A stretch of 64,000 bases of DNA. Origin: Helianthus annuus (Eukaryota; Streptophyta; Magnoliopsida; Asterales; Asteraceae). The notes under the pieces are model-generated. The model searched no databases. It worked only from the letters and a program-made list of their open reading frames with translations, and was not told the DNA's origin. The stretch is from assembly GCF_002127325.2 (NCBI RefSeq), contig NC_035437.2:162973408-163037407 (forward strand), given 5' to 3'. Shown piece after piece: positions 36,007 through 50,590 of the stretch. The position numbers and the translations under genes are program-made. Every line of letters starts with the position of its first letter. Position 1 is the first letter of the stretch.

Positions 36007-36716
36007 TGTTTTGGTCAAAAATCTAATGAGGATAATGCAACCAAACTCTTAGTTACGGGGAATGATGCTTGAAATGAAGAACAATAATAAGGATCACTTC
36101 GATGTAAATTGCACAAACAACACAAGGATTTATACGAGGAAAAAGCCCTTGATCAATGAATGATCTCCGGCATAAAAAACCTCGGGTGATGGAAACTACC
36201 GATCACCAAGCTCAAATAAATCAATAAATGTTTACAACTTCGGATAGTGACGAGCTAGGTACAAGGATCACTATGGTTAATTGTGTAAAAGTGTGTGAAA
36301 ACTGTTAAGTGTTTGCTGAAAGCTTCGAGAGTGCAGTTGTACGAGAGTGTATGTAGCTGAAAATGGCTAAGTGTTCTAAAAATAGCTCGTCACCCCTTTA
36401 AAAATAAAAGCTAACTAAGCTAACAAACTGTCCGACTTTTGTGCCATGCTCCCACGTTCTCCACAACGTCCATTTCCATTCAAACGTGTGCGAAATACCA
36501 GTGGAATATTCCATAGTAACGTTGCCAAGACCAAGTCAAGCTTATTACTCCTTCAAAACAATACGAAACATAAACAGCCAATCGTTAGTATGAGGATCCT
36601 TAGGGTGATCCATGATCCTGAAGCTCTTCTGAGGATCACCATCTGTCACAGAATTAAGGATCACTATTAGGATAACAAGTAAGGATCACTAATTGTTAGA
36701 AAATCCTCCCCTAACA
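36007..36716 (-). repeat. LTR2 of element B (inner)
   Basis: 710 bp and nearly identical to LTR1. On the minus strand its end ACCAAAACA is followed directly by GTGTCCATGATAAT, not by a primer site. That joins it to the 3' region of a second, mostly deleted internal segment. Confidence 0.88.
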
Positions 36717-36870
36717 ATTGCCCCCAAAATATAAGGAGTAATATGTAAAATGAACGAGTTATGTTTTCTTGATCTTATCCGTAACTAACTAACGGATATA
36801 TAGCCGTTGATGTAGAACTATCCGTTGTAACCATGACGTCACAGAAGTGACATCCCTGCAGAATCATGAT

Positions 36871-36878
36871 TATAAATA
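36871..36878 (+). promoter_or_regulatory. TATA box of the opposite-strand gene, copy 2
   Basis: TATAAATA at the same place as in copy 1, ~145 bp before the ATG at 37023. Confidence 0.6.
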
Positions 36879-37022
36879 GGAGATATAGATAGGATCGTTT
36901 GCATTTAAATTTCAGAGATACTCCCTTTATAATCTCATCCGAAGATCAAACAGGTATTCTTTCTCTTCATCTTCTTCCTTCTCTTACTCTGTTTTATTTC
37001 TTTTACCGTTATCTCATCGACA

Positions 37023-38650
37023 ATGATGCTCCGAAAGTCTCCTGCCAAAGAACCCAAAAGGAACAGCCCCTTGAAGGGTCAAGGGATCATTAAGGATTCC
37101 CCACAAGAGAGGTGTTGCTTCACTGACCCTCAGATTGACAAAATCCGGCACTGTTTTCCGGCGAATACCTTCTTCAAACCTTTCAGTCCTACTACCTTGA
37201 GTGATTACATCTATGAGACTTGGGTAGCTTTCCCGGTCACCCCTTTCATGATAGGATACTCATATCCTTTCCCTCAATTCACCCAATCTTTCTTTTCCCT
37301 CACCGGCATCTGCTACATCCAGGCTATGCCGATGATCTGGAGGGTTTTATACACCCTTGAAAGGATCATCGAGCAAGAAGGGATCGATCTTGGAATGTCA
37401 GAGCTGGGGGAGATGTATGATCTCACTACCTTCGGATCCCACCGTTACTTATTCAAACGAAAAGCTGGTGAAGAGCACCCTGTTTTCAAAGCTACAAAAA
37501 ATGACACGAACTGGAAGCGACGTTTCTTCTTTGTCAGAAGAGACACTATCCCTAACGGAAATGATCTGCCAAGAAAGTGGGCCACACATGATAGGATAGA
37601 GGATCCTAAGAAGGATCACCAGATGATCTTCTTCTCACATAAGGATCACCAACACCCTTTTTTGTTTCTGATGTGCAGCTATCTCTGTTTCACATCTCAT
37701 CCCATCACCTGCTGCCAAAGAAAGGCTTGCTGCTTTCAAAAGGCTTGATCCTGCAACGAGAACTTTCAACACCAACACCCAAGATTCCCAAGAGATATCC
37801 TCAGGCTCAGTCACAATGTCAAGTAAGTATCCTGTTCTTGGTATAATTTAGGATTTAAATAAATAGTTAAATATAAACAGGGTAAGGATACTTATCTTGT
37901 TTTGAACGTATAGGTGCTGGAAAATCCTCAAAAGCTGCCTCCAAGTTTGGTATGGCTGATCTTGACACCGTCAAATCCAAGAAGAAGGCCACTGCAAGCC
38001 CGGGCGTCTCCATCCCCAAGGCACCCGTCAAAGGAAGGGGTGGCAAGAAGAGAAAGAGTTCTGAAGCTGAGGACCTACAAGTCCTGCCCCTGCTCCGCCA
38101 ACAGTTCCTCGAATACTTCAACGAGGTAAAGATCATTGGTTCTGCTTACATATCCTGACCATATATCCTTCTCATATATCCTGCTCATTTGAGGATCACC
38201 TGACCTGGAACTGCCTTGACTTCTTCGCAGAAATTTTCTGAGATTGAGGATTACGTGGGGAGCGTTGAGAAGCTGGATGAGAAGATCGCTGATCTCCAAC
38301 AGGTTGCCGTGCTCAAGGATCTTAAGATCGCTGATCTTGAAAAAGCCCTCCAAGCTGCTAGGAACGAGACAACCAAAATCCTGATTGACATCGACTACGA
38401 GAAGCATGAAATCATAGAAGGTGCAAAGGTCTCTGCTGCCATCACCATGTACAGGACAAAACTGCAGATGGCTCAGGAAGCCCAGGATCCTAACTTCGAC
38501 AAAAGCAGCTGGGATGTTGAAGGGTGGAAGGCAAGGCTAGCTGATCTGGTGGATGATGAGGAGGCTGAGGAGATCCTGACAATTGAGGCTGGAGACAGTG
38601 GCAAGGATCAAGGTGGAGAAGCTGGAGGTGGTGATGCAGTGAAGGTCTAG
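37023..38650 (+). pseudogene. Opposite-strand four-exon gene of element B, copy 2 (splice donor lost)
   Basis: Exons are 37023-37590, 37679-37822, 37914-38125 and 38231-38650. All coding frames are open and would give 447 residues. The first intron's donor is mutated: exon 1 ends CATG|ATAGG, where copy 1 and element A have G|GTAGG. Reading through retains the intron and ends in a TGA at 37748. Protein layout is as in copy 1: N-terminal WKRRFFFVRRD domain, basic region, coiled coil, acidic tail. Confidence 0.8.
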
Positions 38651-40041
38651 GCTGCATGATTGGGCGATGATGGAAACTTCTAGACATAGCCGGAGCCCAT
38701 TTTTTTTTGATGGTTGTTCTGTTGAACAATTTAATGGTTTGTACAGAACAATAGTTTTTAGGATTAAGGATCTAGGATCCTTCAGACAATAGGTAGGATT
38801 GCGAATGGTGGAGGGATCCTCTGTTTGGGGGATGAAGCCATTGTGATCCTGCCGCCTTTATATTCCTGCACTACTTTGAACCTATTATCATGGATACCCT
38901 TTACCTACCCCAGCGGACGGGCGACGTATTGCTGGTAGATGCTCGGGGTAGGTAATTTTGACAACCTTTGAAGGGTTAGTCTTTTTGTTAATAAATAAAA
39001 TCTTAATCTTTTGTCGCTTATCTTGTGTTATTATCCTTTTAGTTCCTTTAATTCTCAATTGTTTTGATGTACACTTATTAAATAAGCAATTTTGAATAAG
39101 TCAGATTGAAAACATTTAGGATATGATCCATGATCAAATATCCTATAGTTGAAACATCCCAAAAAGTAGTATATGTTTTAAGGATCATAAGTTTAGTTGT
39201 CAAATTTCAAGGGTTATTCAAATAAACAATGAATAGAATTAAAAATAGTTAAGGATCATACCTGAGGATCCAAGTTAGGATCCTAACCCTTAGTACCATA
39301 ATCAGGACAATTACAAGATAAACCTTAGAGATAATTAAGGATCAAGGATCCCTAGTTGTTTAACTTCAAGGACCTGAAATAGAGCATAACTTGGGACTAA
39401 GCCAACATAAGACAAGAGTTAGCAACTGGGGACAAGCCCAAGGGTAACTGGGGACAAGCCCAAGGATAACTGGGGACAAGCCCAAGGATAACTGGGGACA
39501 AGCCCAAGGGTAACTAGGGACAAGCCCAAGGATCGTTTGTAAACTGGAGTATGGCCCTAACTGGCGACTATCCAAACTTAGTGACATGACAATGCCAAAA
39601 CCTTAGCTAACGTGAAAACGTTAGAAACTTTAGGAACGGATGTATGGTACGTCTACCATTATACGTAGGATCCTAGGTATAGCCAGTACAATGGAATTAT
39701 CAGCCCCTAAAGCGAGTACTGGTCCCACTGCCTTGAACTATACCAGGATCATCATGCGCTACAGGCGGAACTGGGGTCAAGCCCAAATAACTGGGGTTAA
39801 ACCCAAGGAACTGGATTGCTTCTGTAGATAATAAACGCTTTGCTAAGGATACCTGAACTTTCAAAACTCAGAATCATGTGAGATAAGGATAAAGGACACA
39901 TGATCCTTATCCTTATATGAGAAAATAAGGAAATGAAATAGTTCAAGATTAGGACGTTACCAGAGTAAGGATCATTGATGCTTTAAGGATCATTCCAGGA
40001 TACCCCTAATGTAAGGATCATCTGTGCCATGAGGATCCTGC
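38651..40041 (-). other. Non-coding 3' region of element B
   Basis: This lies between the convergent pol gene (minus) and opposite-strand gene (plus), so the two genes run tail to tail. It contains a minisatellite (39425-39535) and many GGATC words. It corresponds to 49272-50590 of element A. Confidence 0.7.
39425..39535. repeat. Minisatellite 'aactggggacaagcccaagg'
   Basis: Four to five tandem units of ~23-27 bp. A related array lies at 49785-49925 in element A on the opposite strand. Confidence 0.85.
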
Positions 40042-42588
40042 TCACATGAAATATTTCTTCAAATGGACAGCATTCCAAGCTCTTGGTAACAAATCACCTT
40101 CCATGGTCAGCAATCTATATGCCCCCTTTCCTGCTTCAGCTTCAATCAAATAAGGGCCTTCCCATTTTGGTGCCAATTTTCCATCAGCAGGATTGGTGGT
40201 ATTCTGAAATGCTTTCCTTAATACCATATCACCAATCTGAAATTTCCTGATCCTGACATTTTTGTTGTAAGCACCAGCCATTCTTTGTTGATAACTGGCC
40301 ATCCTTATCCTAGCCAGATCCCTGGTTTCCTCAATAGTATCCAGGTCTTGAGCCAAATTCTCATCATTTTCCTCAGGATCACGGGTACTTGTTCTAGCAG
40401 TTGGAACCACCATTTCTGTTGGGATCACTGATTCTGCCCCAAATACCAAAGAGAATGGTGTTTGACCAGTAGCATTCTTAGGGGTTGTCCTATCAGCCCA
40501 AAGCACATAAGGTAGTTCTTCTGCCCATTTCCCTTTCTTGGATCCAAGCTTCTTCTTCAAATTGTTGATGATGATCTTGTTGGATGATTCTGCTTGACCA
40601 TTAGCTTGTGGGTGGACTAGTGTTGATGTTATCATCTTAATCCCCCAGCTGTCACAAAAGTTAGTAGTTCTGCCCCCAATAAATTGGGAACCATTATCAC
40701 ATATAATTTCAGAAGGAATACCAAATCTAGTTATAATATTTCTTTTAATGAAGGATATAACTTCCTTTTCTCAGACTTGGGCAAAAGCTTCAGCTTCTAT
40801 CCACTTGGAGAAGTAATCCGTCATTGGTGAGATCCATGATCCTGATCCTGAATAAGATTGAGTATCCTCACTAGGGATAATTGCAGAATCCTCCCCTATT
40901 TCCATGGCCACATGATCCTCGATGGCAGGAGCCAAGATATGGATAATGGGGATACTTATATCCTCCGGGATCTTCAAGGATGATCCTAAGTTAGCCAATG
41001 CATCAGCTTCTGTATTTTCTTCCCTTGGTACCTGTGTCAAACTAAAGGAAACAAAAGAGAGTGCCAACTCTTTGACTATCTCTAAATATTTGGTTAGCTT
41101 TTCACCTTTAACAGTATAGGATCCATTAAAGTGATTTGTAATTAATAATGAATCTACATGTACCTCAAGGTACCTGATCCCCATATGCTTAGCAATTTGC
41201 AAACCAGCAATTAAGGCTTCATACTCGGCCTCGTTATTAGTGGTTTGGAACTCACAAGCTATAGAGTGGGGTATTATGTCCCCCTGTGGCGATTTTAGTA
41301 GTATACCAAGCCCTGTGCCTTTGACGTTTGAGGATCCATCAGTATAGAGTATCCAAGGATCCTTGGTCTCCTCTAGCTGCTGGACTTCTAACTCAGCTTC
41401 TTTTTGTAAATCACTACTGAAATCAGCCACAAAGTCGGCCAATGCTTGGGATTTGATGGTTGTCCTAGGCTCATATCTTATATCATAGGCACTAAGCTTC
41501 ACTGCCCACTTAGCCATCCTTCCTGACATCTCTGGTTTCCTGAGGACATTCTTAATTGGAAAATTAGTTTTAACAACAATAACATGAGTTTCAAAATAAT
41601 GTCTCAACTTAGTAGATGCCATAATTAATGCAAGAATAAGCTTTTCAAGGTGTGAATACCTGGATTCGGCATCAAGTAAACTCTTACTTACATAATAGAC
41701 AGAATGTTGTGTACCTTCGTGATCCTTAACAAGGACCGCACTTACTGCTTTTGAGGATACTGCTAGATACAAGGATAGCACATCGCCTTTTTCTGGTTTC
41801 ATCAAGGCCGGGGCTGAGGATAGGTAATCTTTGAGAGCTCTTAAGGCATTTTCATGCTTCTCAGTCCACTCAAATTTCTTGTTCTTTCTTAGGATATCAT
41901 AGAATTCTTTGCACTTCTCTGAGGATTTGGATATAAATCTGTTCAAAGCTGCTATCCTGCCTGTTAGCCTTTGGACATCCTTAGCATTGGCAGAAGATTT
42001 GATATTCACTAAGGCTTTGATCTGTTCTGGGCTAGCTTCAATGCCTCTCTTGGTCACCATGTATCCTAAGAATTTACCCGCTTTAACACCAAAGTGACAC
42101 TTTGAAGGATTAAGTTTCATGTTATATCTGTCAAGGATATCAAATGCTTCCTCCAAGTCCCTTAGGTGATCCTCAGCTTTTATGGACTTTACCACCATAT
42201 CATCTATGTAAACCTCCATAGTTTGTCCAATCTGATCCTTGAACATCATATTCACCAGCCTTTGATATGTTGCACCTTCATTCCTTAATCCAAACGGCAT
42301 AGCAATATAACAATATATACCGGTTGGAGTCATAAAAGTCGTATCCTCTTGATCAGATGGTTCCATCTGAATTTGTTGAAATCCAGATGAAGCATCCATA
42401 AAAGTCAACAGTTCATGACCCGCCGTTGCATCCACCATGGAGTCAATGTGGGGTAATGGGAAAGGATCCTTGGGACATGCCTTATTTAAATCTGTGAAAT
42501 CGACACATACCCTCCACTTTCCATTTTTCTTTTGAACAACAACCACATTGGCCAACCATCTTGGATACTTGACCTCTCTAATCATACC
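40042..42588 (-). pseudogene. Element B pol, 3' portion (RT to integrase)
   Basis: Resuming after the element A insertion, it encodes RT (KWRVCVDFTDLNKACPKD, MDASSGFQQIQMEPSDQED, catalytic YIDD), a degenerate RNase H, and a second RNase H (TDGSSNVKGTG, NNEAEYEAL, EADALANLGSS). An in-frame ~438-bp deletion then joins SGSWISP to MTDYFSKW, removing the integrase zinc-binding part and the first catalytic Asp. A TGA follows AFAQV where A has an Arg codon. The last part (TSTLVHPQANGQAESSNK to HLKKYFM) is open. It cannot make active integrase. Confidence 0.88.
42584..42588 (+). repeat. Target site duplication of element A, left
   Basis: ATACC, repeated at 53254-53258. The target is the start of the RT domain of element B. 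Confidence 0.92.
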
Positions 42589-43316
42589 TGTTAGGGCTGG
42601 ATTTTTATTATACGTGATCCTTATAGGTGATCCTAACCAGTGATCCTTGTTCCTTTGGCAGACAGTGATCCTCAGGAGGACTTCAGGATCAGGATCATGG
42701 GACATTATAGTGATCCTTATACTAACGGCTACTTCCGCTCAATACAATATTGTTTTGCAGGAACATCTAGCAGGATATGCTCTAGACATCATGATCCAGG
42801 GACGCGTCTTCACAAATATGGCAAGAGCTTAATCGAAGAAAGACGTTGCACAGGATATGGAAACTAGGCTTGATTTATGGGCGGCTATTTAGGCTAGATT
42901 GTATCTCATTTCTAAAGGGGTAATGAGCTGAATATTAGTTTAGCTACCTAAAATAGGTCACCAACACATGTATAAATACCATTCTTCCTCATTCGGAAGA
43001 ACACACACGACATACATCGCAACTCTCACACACTTAGACACCAAAAGCAATAGTGATCCTTGTACTCAGCTCATTATCATCCAAAGTTGTAATCATATTT
43101 TTGTTATATTGAAGTTGGTGATCGGTAGTTGCCATCACCCGAGGTTTTTTATGCCGGAGATCATTCATTGATCAAGGGCTTTTTCCTCGTATAAATCATT
43201 GTGTCTTTGCATCTTTATCACAGAAGTGATCCTTTACTTTCATAATTAACCAAGCATCATACCCCGTTTTCATAAAGTTTGGTTACATTATCCTTGTGTG
43301 ATTTTTGACCAAAACA
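42589..43316 (+). repeat. 5' LTR of element A
   Basis: TGTTAGGGCTGG...GACCAAAACA, 728 bp. A TATA box (TATAAATA) at 42971-42978 suggests transcription starting near 43000. I count about 13 GATC sites by eye, mostly as GTGATCCTT. The U3 differs from element B's LTR, while the last ~90 bp are related. Confidence 0.93.
42971..42978 (+). promoter_or_regulatory. TATA box in the 5' LTR of element A
   Basis: TATAAATA followed by 'ccattcttcctcattcgg'. It is the only good TATA box in the LTR (copy at 52908 in the 3' LTR). Confidence 0.55.
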
Positions 43317-43319
43317 GTT

Positions 43320-43337
43320 TGGCGCCCACCGTGGGGC
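43320..43337 (+). promoter_or_regulatory. Primer binding site, tRNA-Lys type
   Basis: TGGCGCCCACCGTGGGGC, three bases after the LTR. From memory of plant tRNAs it is complementary to the 3' end of tRNA-Lys(CUU). The same 18 bases occur in element B (56415-56432, minus strand). Confidence 0.82.
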
Positions 43338-43394
43338 AATTGGTGCTTCATTCATAAGAAAAATCTTTTGGTCGAAATCATTTGAAAGAGTTAC

Positions 43395-45965
43395 ATGGCT
43401 TCATCATTGAAGAACACGTCCACGGCGATGTCTGCAGTCACCTCATCAGAGATCACCTTGCCTCCTCCACCGGCAGGATCTCAGAAAAATACTGAGAAGA
43501 GATCAACTCCCACTCTCTCTAAACCTCTATCTTCTTCTGCTATGAATTCTTCTGTTCCCAGTACTAGTGATGTATTTGCTTTAATTTTGCAGATGAAGGA
43601 TCGTATGCAGCGGCAAGATGAAACTAACGAAAGGATCCTCAGGGAAATTGGAGATCTCAAAAGACAAAAGAAAGCGGCAGAGGATCATTCTCCACTGATG
43701 CCCAAATCCTTGAGTTTTGATACTCCAATGATCACTTCCCAGCCATCAGGGATCCCGGACGTGCAAATCATAGGGGAGTCAAGAGGATCACATCTCAGCT
43801 CGGCAGCAATGACTCAGACGTCAGGCTCACATTTTCAGCCTGTAGGATCCTATCCTCAGTACATGGGATCCTTCAGGAATTTGGGAGCCTATCCGGAGAC
43901 ACAGCAGTTTCAAGGATCCTACTTTGTTCCAGGATCATCCCAGATTCAAGGATCCTCCTTTGTTCCAGGATCATCCCAGGTTCAAGGATCCTCCTTCGTT
44001 CCAGGATCATCCCAGACACCAGGATCCTTCCAGATACCAGGATCCCTAAAAAATCTGCAAACAGGAAGTCTAGATGTCCATCAAGGAGACTTCATTCCAA
44101 TGCAGACCATTGCTTCCACTGGTCCCTCCGTTGTTCCAGAACCCCAGCAATATGGATTCCCTAACTTGAACCCAATGGGAGGTAACACTTTAAACAATTA
44201 TCCTACCACTAACCATGGATTCATGCAGGATACAGGTACCAATCATGCTATGGCCAGGGAGTTGCAGAAGCTAAAAGATATGATCTCAAGTGTTCCCGGG
44301 GTAGTCAAGCCTATCCCAGAGATTGCGGATGGAAGCCACAAGGTATCCCGTTTTGCACCACCAATTTATGATGCAGAGGTACCCAAAAGGTTCCATATCT
44401 CTACCATGAAGTTGTATGATGGCACAACGGATCCAGAGGAGCATATAGCACAATACAGGGAGAGGATGGAGATCAATCCTATCCCAGAAAAATTGAAGGA
44501 AGCATGCCTATGTAAAGGATTTGGATCCACTCTTACTGGATCAGCTCTTAAGTGGCTGCTAAGTCTTCCCCCTTACTCTATTACTTCATTTGCCAATTTA
44601 GTTAATTTATTCAATAACCAATTCTCTTGTAGTAGAAAATTTGAAAAATTAACCAGTGATTTGTACAGGATAACTCAAAATCATAATGAATCATTAAGGG
44701 ATTATATAACTAAATTTAGTAAAGAATCCTTGGACATTCCCAACTTGGATATGGCTACGGCTGTTGAAGCCTTCAAAATGGGACTGCTTAAGGATTCATT
44801 ATTCTATGATGATCTTGTTATGACACCATGCAGGAATTTAGATGAAGTAAGAACTCGAGCACTCAGGTTTATTCGGCTAGAGGATGACAAGAGGATCCAG
44901 GAGAGACAAGTAGGATCCTCAAAACAAGATAAGCAAGGATCCTCCTTCAAGAGCAACAAGTTCAAATCCTACCATAGAAATGAGAACAAGAATGTGCATG
45001 CTGTTGACCAAGAAGAGGATGATGAAGAATATCCTCCAATCTCAGAATATTGTTTTTCCGTTGATAATCATGAACTAATCCTTGCAATGCAGAATCTAGG
45101 TGAAAAAGCTAGGTGGCCCAGGAAGAATGATAAACCATCCGGGACTAAAGACAAGTCCAAATGGTGTGCATACCATGAGGATTTCGGGCATCTAACTGAA
45201 GATTGCATAGCCTTAAGAAAAGAAATTGGATACCTGCTAAGCAAGGGGCATCTAAAAGAATTGTTGGGGAGAAAAAAGCAAAGGACCCAGGATCCTGAAA
45301 GGATCCCTGAAAAGGCTCCAGCACCTCCGGCAAACGCACAAGTGATTAACTTTATATCCGGAGGATCAGACATCTGTGGAACATCCTTTTCAGCGGCCAA
45401 AAGACATGCAAAAGAATCAAAAATGGATAATGGTGAAAGGCCTATTAGAACATCAAGTGTCTCAGAAGGGAAGATGATAACATTTGATGAGGATGATCGC
45501 ATTAACATTCAGGATCCTCACCATGATAGTTTAGTTATCACTCTCTTTATCTCTAACCATTTTGTCCGCAGGATCCTTATTGACGGAGGGAGCTCAGTGA
45601 ACATTATCCAGCTTGATGTCCTGAAGAAGATGGGAATCCCAGAATCAGACATCATACCAAGATCCTCCGTGCTTGTAGGATTCAGTGGGGAAACGAAGGA
45701 AACTCTGGGGGACATCAAACTCCCAATCTACGTGGAAGGATTACATAATTACCAAAAATTTTGTGTTATTGACTGTTTATCTTGTTGCAACGTTATCCTT
45801 GGCAGGCCTTGGATACATGACATGAAAGCAGTTCCATCTACCTACCATCAATGTGTGAAGCTCCCTAGCCCATGGGGAATAATCAAGATCGATAGTGACC
45901 AGCAGGAGGCTAAGGATTGTTATACCTCATCTATGAAGCCAACCTCGAAGCCAAGGGAGCAATAG
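43395..45965 (+). CDS. Gag-protease polyprotein of element A
   Basis: 856 residues from the first ATG after the primer site. A Ser/Pro-rich N-terminus contains about three 12-residue repeats (QGSSFVPGSSQV, residues ~173-208). The capsid-type gag domain is at about residues 330-500 (LYDGTTDPEEHIAQYRERM to ALRFIRLEDD). A zinc-finger-like motif (WCAYHEDFGHLTEDC, ~589-603) is typical of Tat gag. The aspartic protease has its active site at ILIDGGSSVNII (Asp near residue 730). The product packages element RNA into particles and the protease matures them. It ends at a UAG in a leaky context, and the same frame continues as pol. All frames are open, so it could be functional. Confidence 0.92.
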   Translation: MASSLKNTSTAMSAVTSSEITLPPPPAGSQKNTEKRSTPTLSKPLSSSAMNSSVPSTSDVFALILQMKDRMQRQDETNERILREIGDLKRQKKAAEDHSPLMPKSLSFDTPMITSQPSGIPDVQIIGESRGSHLSSAAMTQTSGSHFQPVGSYPQYMGSFRNLGAYPETQQFQGSYFVPGSSQIQGSSFVPGSSQVQGSSFVPGSSQTPGSFQIPGSLKNLQTGSLDVHQGDFIPMQTIASTGPSVVPEPQQYGFPNLNPMGGNTLNNYPTTNHGFMQDTGTNHAMARELQKLKDMISSVPGVVKPIPEIADGSHKVSRFAPPIYDAEVPKRFHISTMKLYDGTTDPEEHIAQYRERMEINPIPEKLKEACLCKGFGSTLTGSALKWLLSLPPYSITSFANLVNLFNNQFSCSRKFEKLTSDLYRITQNHNESLRDYITKFSKESLDIPNLDMATAVEAFKMGLLKDSLFYDDLVMTPCRNLDEVRTRALRFIRLEDDKRIQERQVGSSKQDKQGSSFKSNKFKSYHRNENKNVHAVDQEEDDEEYPPISEYCFSVDNHELILAMQNLGEKARWPRKNDKPSGTKDKSKWCAYHEDFGHLTEDCIALRKEIGYLLSKGHLKELLGRKKQRTQDPERIPEKAPAPPANAQVINFISGGSDICGTSFSAAKRHAKESKMDNGERPIRTSSVSEGKMITFDEDDRINIQDPHHDSLVITLFISNHFVRRILIDGGSSVNIIQLDVLKKMGIPESDIIPRSSVLVGFSGETKETLGDIKLPIYVEGLHNYQKFCVIDCLSCCNVILGRPWIHDMKAVPSTYHQCVKLPSPWGIIKIDSDQQEAKDCYTSSMKPTSKPREQ
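43912..44019 (+). repeat. 36-bp gag minisatellite, three units
   Basis: In-frame 36-bp units encode QGS(S/Y)FVPGSSQ(I/V/T). The same unit is expanded to eight copies in element B (55550-55837). Confidence 0.85.
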
Positions 45966-49271
<3,306 letters not shown>

Positions 49272-50590
49272 ACATGATCCTTCATGCATGTGATCCTTAC
49301 ATTGAAGTATCCTTGAAGGATCCCGGAGATATCAGTGATCCTTACTCTGGTAATATGCTTATCCTAAAACTATTGCATTTTCTTACTTTTTACCTAAGGA
49401 TAAGGATCATGTATCCTTCATCCTCTACTCACAAACCATTTGAGTTATGATAGTTCAGGTATCTTCAGCAAATCGTCAAAGATCTCCAAAAGCACCACAG
49501 ATCCTTGGGTCCAACCCCAGTTATCCTTGGGATTATCCCCAGTTTCCGCCAGCAGCGCACGATGATCCTGGTATAGTTCACGTCTTTGGGACCAGTACCC
49601 ACTTTCGGGGCTGACAACCTCATCGTACTGGCTATATTTAGGATCCTACGTATAATGGTAGACGTACCATACATCCGTTCCTAAGGTTTCTAACGTTTTC
49701 ACGTTAGCTAAGGTTTTGACATTTTCATGTCACTAAGTTTGGATAGTCGCCAGTAAGGGCCATACTCCAGTTTACATACGATCCTTTGGGCTTGTCCCCA
49801 GTTATCCTATGGGCTTGTCCCCAGTGATCCTCTGGGATCATTCTCAGTTATCCTATGGGCTTGTCCCCAGTGATCCTCTGGGATCATTCTCAGTTATCCT
49901 TCGGGCATGTCCCCAGTTACTAATTTATTTCTTACATTGGCTTAGTCCCAAGTTGTGCTTCGTTTTTCAGGATTGTCAAAGGTAAAATACATAAGGACCC
50001 TTAATCCTTATTATCCATCAAAATCTTATCCACGATTGTCTCGATTGAAGGTTAGGATCCTGACTTGGATCCTCAGGATATTTGATCTAGGATCATATCC
50101 TAAATTTGGATAACATATTTTCAACTCTTGCTACTTTAAAATATACTACAAAAACAACTGAGAAACAAGAAGATAAGGATAACAACACGAGGTAAGCCAA
50201 AAAAGTTAAGTTATATTATTAAATAAAAGGATCATTAACCCTTTCAAAGAGTTGTCAAAATTGCCAACCCACATTTCTACCAGCAAAACGTGGCCCGTCC
50301 ACATGGGTTGGCAAAGGGTGTCCATTGTCTATGCGGTCTTAGCATTATGCAGGAAATAAAAAGCGGCTGGATCACAAAGGCTTCATCCCCCAAACAGAGG
50401 ATCCCTCCACCTTTTGTAATCCTACCTATTGTTCAAAGGATCCAGGATCCTTAACCCTAAGAAACTATTGTTCAGAGATTACAGACCATAATTGTTTCAA
50501 ACCATCAACAACCACAAAAAACTATTACCAAACCTAAAAAATTGGGCTCCGGCCTAGTCAACAATATCCATCATCGCCCAATCATGCAGC
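49272..50590 (+). other. Non-coding region between convergent genes of element A
   Basis: The sense pol ends at 49271 and the opposite-strand gene ends at 50591. The region includes a minisatellite (49785-49925) and many GGATC words. A mirror of it exists in element B. Confidence 0.7.
49785..49925. repeat. Minisatellite 'gggcttgtccccagttatcc'
   Basis: About six units of 23 bp, alternating with 'gggatcattctcag' units. It is related to 39425-39535 in element B. Confidence 0.85.

Noticed and set aside
33115..38900. CRISPR-like or plant gene cluster reading of the two repeated units
   Set aside because: The units are LTRs plus the element's antisense gene. Repeat length and LTR/PPT signals explain them fully.
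42640..43171. Open frames in the LTR of element A (repeated at 52577-53108)
   Set aside because: Present only because the LTRs are identical. No domain and no conservation with element B's LTR.
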